Of a stretch of DNA of 64,000 bases, positions 62,119-64,000 are shown piece by piece. A program made the position numbers and the translations under genes. The stretch covers positions 357,571 through 421,570 of the forward strand of contig NZ_JAMQOT010000003.1 of assembly GCF_029502005.1 (NCBI RefSeq), given 5' to 3'. The number at the start of each line of letters is the position of its first letter. Positions within the stretch are counted from its first letter, which is position 1. This DNA comes from Natrinema salsiterrestre. Lineage in GTDB: Archaea; Halobacteriota; Halobacteria; Halobacteriales; Natrialbaceae. The notes beneath the pieces are model-generated. The model saw only the letters and a program-made list of their open reading frames with translations. It was not told the origin of the DNA and searched no databases.

Positions 62119-63126
62119 ATGGACGACCAGCCGTCGGAGAGTGGGGAGGGAGCGCCACGTCCCGCGATCATCGGTGCCGGAACGATGGGACGCAACATCG
62201 CCGTGGCGAGCGCGGTCGGCGGCCAGCCCGTCACGTTGTTCGACATCGACGAGGACGCGCTGGCGGAGGCGGAAGCGGAGATCCGATCGACCGTCGGGAC
62301 GCTCGTCGACCGCGGCGTCGGAGATACGACGGACGTCTCGGCCGTCCGCGACCGCGTCGCGTACGCGACCGATCTGGCAGCGGCCGTCGGAGACGCGCCG
62401 CTGATCGTCGAAGCGGTGACCGAGGACCGCGAGGTGAAAGCGGCCGTCTACGAAGACCTCGAACGCGAGGCACCGACGACCGCGACCATCGCGACGAACA
62501 CGTCGTCGCTGTCGATCACCGAACTCGCGTCGTCGCTCTCCCACCCCGAGCGCTTCTGCGGGATGCACTGGTTCCACCCCGCTCACATCGTCCCCGTCGT
62601 CGAGGTCGTCTACGGGGACCGAACGACCGACGAGGCGGTCGACACCGCGACCGCGTTCCTCGAGTCCATCGGCAAGGACCCGGTCGTCGTCGAACGTGAT
62701 ATCCCGGGATTCATCGCCAACCGAATCCAGTCGGCGATGGCTCGCGAGGCGTGGGCGCTGCTCGAGTCGGGCGTCGCCAGCGCCGAGGACATCGACCGCG
62801 CGGTCAAGGGGACGTTCGGCTTCCGGCTGCCGACGCTGGGCGTGCTCGAGAAGGGCGACCACTCCGGACTCGACGTCCACCACAAGGTGCTCACGGAACT
62901 GCTCGGAGAGATCGACCGGCAACGGGAACCGGCACCGGTCCTCACCGAACTCGTCGAGGCGGGTCGACACGGCGTGAAGACCGACCGTGGCGTCTACGAT
63001 TGGTCGGACGCCGATCTCGACCGAGTGACGGCCGAACGGGACCAGCGGCTCCTCGATCAGCTCGAGGTGTACCGGGCCGCACGCGGTCCGCCGGACGTCC
63101 CCGACGAGTCGGAATCGGATCCCTGA
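62119..63126 (+). CDS. 3-hydroxyacyl-CoA dehydrogenase family protein
   Basis: A 335-residue dehydrogenase. It has AIIGAGTMGRNIAVASAVGG with acidic LFDIDED, and VEAVTEDREVKAAVYEDL. The catalytic His is in GMHWFHPAHIVPVVEVVYG, and the NRIQSAMAREAWALLESG region follows. Its length, one C-terminal domain only, resembles L-carnitine and short hydroxyacid dehydrogenases as much as fatty-acid enzymes. It is divergent from the BKACE gene with 61 bp between the two starts. Confidence 0.92.
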   Translation: MDDQPSESGEGAPRPAIIGAGTMGRNIAVASAVGGQPVTLFDIDEDALAEAEAEIRSTVGTLVDRGVGDTTDVSAVRDRVAYATDLAAAVGDAPLIVEAVTEDREVKAAVYEDLEREAPTTATIATNTSSLSITELASSLSHPERFCGMHWFHPAHIVPVVEVVYGDRTTDEAVDTATAFLESIGKDPVVVERDIPGFIANRIQSAMAREAWALLESGVASAEDIDRAVKGTFGFRLPTLGVLEKGDHSGLDVHHKVLTELLGEIDRQREPAPVLTELVEAGRHGVKTDRGVYDWSDADLDRVTAERDQRLLDQLEVYRAARGPPDVPDESESDP

Positions 63127-63166
63127 GCGATTTGTCCGTCATTACTCGGCGCGCCTGCGAGTACGA

Positions 63167-63173
63167 CTATATG
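63167..63173 (+). promoter_or_regulatory. TATA element of the second stress-protein gene
   Basis: ACTATAT lies 29-35 nt before the ATG at 63202, consistent with leaderless initiation. Confidence 0.5.
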
Positions 63174-63201
63174 GCTGGAACAAGAACCCTCACTGAAGGT
63201 C

Positions 63202-63639
63202 ATGTACAAGATCGTTATCCCGATCGACGAGGACGAGACGCGAGCGATAACTGCAGCGGAGTTCGTGACGGACCTCGGCGACGAGTCCGGTCTCGCCGCC
63301 GATCTCGACGAGGTTTCGGTGTCGATAATAAACGTCTTCAAGGAGTTCAAGGCGGTCGACGACGGCGGCAACGTTCGGTCGGAAGACCTCTACGACGAGG
63401 ACAGTTACCCGGACTCCGTGGCGACCGCTCGCGACCACCTCGCCGCGGCCGGCGTGGACGTCGGCGTCGAGCGCCGTCACGGAGATCCCGGCGAAGAGAT
63501 CGTCGACTTCGCGGAGTCGGTCGACGCCGATACCATCATCATTCCCGGCCGAAAGCGATCACCGGTCGGAAAAGCGGTGTTCGGAAGCGTCACTCAGGAC
63601 GTCATTCTCAACGCCGATTCGCCGGTCACGATCGTCTAG
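63202..63639 (+). CDS. Universal stress protein (UspA family)
   Basis: A 145-residue UspA domain protein with MYKIVIPIDEDETRA at the start and the ATP-binding motif GRKRSPVGKAVFGS near residue 118. It has the normal length. It is unrelated in position to the Usp at 24702 and is separately promoted. Confidence 0.94.
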   Translation: MYKIVIPIDEDETRAITAAEFVTDLGDESGLAADLDEVSVSIINVFKEFKAVDDGGNVRSEDLYDEDSYPDSVATARDHLAAAGVDVGVERRHGDPGEEIVDFAESVDADTIIIPGRKRSPVGKAVFGSVTQDVILNADSPVTIV

Positions 63640-63695
63640 CCGCTCTCCCGGTGCCATTCGATCGGTCGACCCGCCGCGACGGGCGGTCACCCTTC

Positions 63696-64000
63696 CTAGA
63701 TGACATCCTCCGCCTGTAACCGCTCGAGCTCGTCCGCGTCGTAGCCGAGCTCCGTCAGCACCTCGTCGGTGTGTTCGCCGAGGCGCGGCGGCGGCCCCTC
63801 CGCATCGGTCTCGAGCGAGCCGAAGTTGACCGGGTTGGCCGGCGACTTGAACGTCCCGAGATCGGGGTGGTCCATCTCGGCGATCATGTCGCGCGTCTCG
63901 ATGTGGGGATCGTCGACGAGCGTCTCGACGTCCTGAACGGGCGTGCAGGGGACGTCCTCGGCCTGGAGGATCGACAGCCACTCGTCGGTCGTCCGCTCCG
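63696..64000 (-). CDS. CaiB/BaiF family CoA transferase, C-terminal part (cut by window edge)
   Basis: The last 101 codons of a minus-strand gene whose start lies beyond position 64000. Reading back from the stop at 63696 gives ERTTDEWLSILQAEDVPCTP, then IETRDMIAEMDHPDLGTFKS and PPPRLGEHTDEVLTELGYDA, the normal end of a class III CoA transferase. It is a second copy of the 34816 family in this window. Confidence 0.9.
   Translation of the reverse strand, partial: ERTTDEWLSILQAEDVPCTPVQDVETLVDDPHIETRDMIAEMDHPDLGTFKSPANPVNFGSLETDAEGPPPRLGEHTDEVLTELGYDADELERLQAEDVI

Noticed and set aside
1-64000. tRNA or rRNA genes
   Set aside because: I looked for T-loop patterns such as GTTCGAATC with a paired stem and found none with matching arms. 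No rRNA-like region is present. A covariance-model scan would be needed to exclude a hidden tRNA.

Overview
The window is a 64 kb piece of a haloarchaeal (class Halobacteria) genome. The evidence is the high G+C content, the very acidic Asp/Glu-rich proteins, many leaderless-type promoters (a TATA element about 25-33 nt before the start codon), a Tat lipoprotein, and archaeal markers such as the CPSF-type ribonuclease and NucS. The gene mix would suit a metabolically versatile genus such as Natrinema or Haloterrigena, but I cannot fix the species. I saw no rRNA, tRNA, CRISPR array or intact IS element.

Region 1 (1-14.7 kb) is mostly housekeeping: aCPSF1/FttA termination ribonuclease, a Tat lipoprotein, NucS endonuclease, a PEBP-family protein, a 47-residue membrane protein, MutS, a membrane-anchored two-winged-helix regulator with a 7/11-residue repeat stalk, zinc-finger proteins, a four-helix membrane protein, a Gfo/Idh/MocA oxidoreductase and a zinc alcohol dehydrogenase.

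Region 2 (14.7-28.8 kb) is accessory, with long non-coding gaps. It holds a 1432-residue protein with two P-loop-like modules, each with a defective Walker A, followed by ~50-residue helical repeats. It also holds a CPBP membrane protease, another membrane protein and an Mrr-like nuclease fused to a beta domain. After two CoA-metabolism genes and a stress protein come a decayed 1.6 kb stretch with a probable tyrosine-recombinase remnant, then a partition locus: parA, an overlapping small partner gene and about 20 copies of a 13-bp iteron (28065-28683). One iteron lies between the parA TATA element and its start. This looks like a centromere and self-regulating partition module from an integrated replicon.

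Region 3 (28.8-64 kb) is a dense catabolic region. It has CoA transferases of two families, two acyl-CoA dehydrogenases, enoyl-CoA hydratases, two 3-hydroxyacyl-CoA dehydrogenases, a thiolase-fold protein with a DUF35 partner, a beta-keto-acid cleavage enzyme, two enolase-superfamily dehydratases, an HpcH/HpaI aldolase, a ThDP decarboxylase-like enzyme, three MFS transporters and an Lrp regulator beside two class III aminotransferases and methylmalonate-semialdehyde dehydrogenase (an omega-amino-acid route to acyl-CoA). Several enzymes lack canonical catalytic residues: the thiolase lacks its nucleophilic Cys and both acyl-CoA dehydrogenases lack the usual C-terminal Glu. Together with the CoA-transferase-like pair, this resembles the enzyme set used to break down alicyclic or steroid-like acids, although the true substrate cannot be read from sequence.

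The strongest candidates for new biology are the partition/iteron locus and the 1432-residue double P-loop helical-repeat protein.
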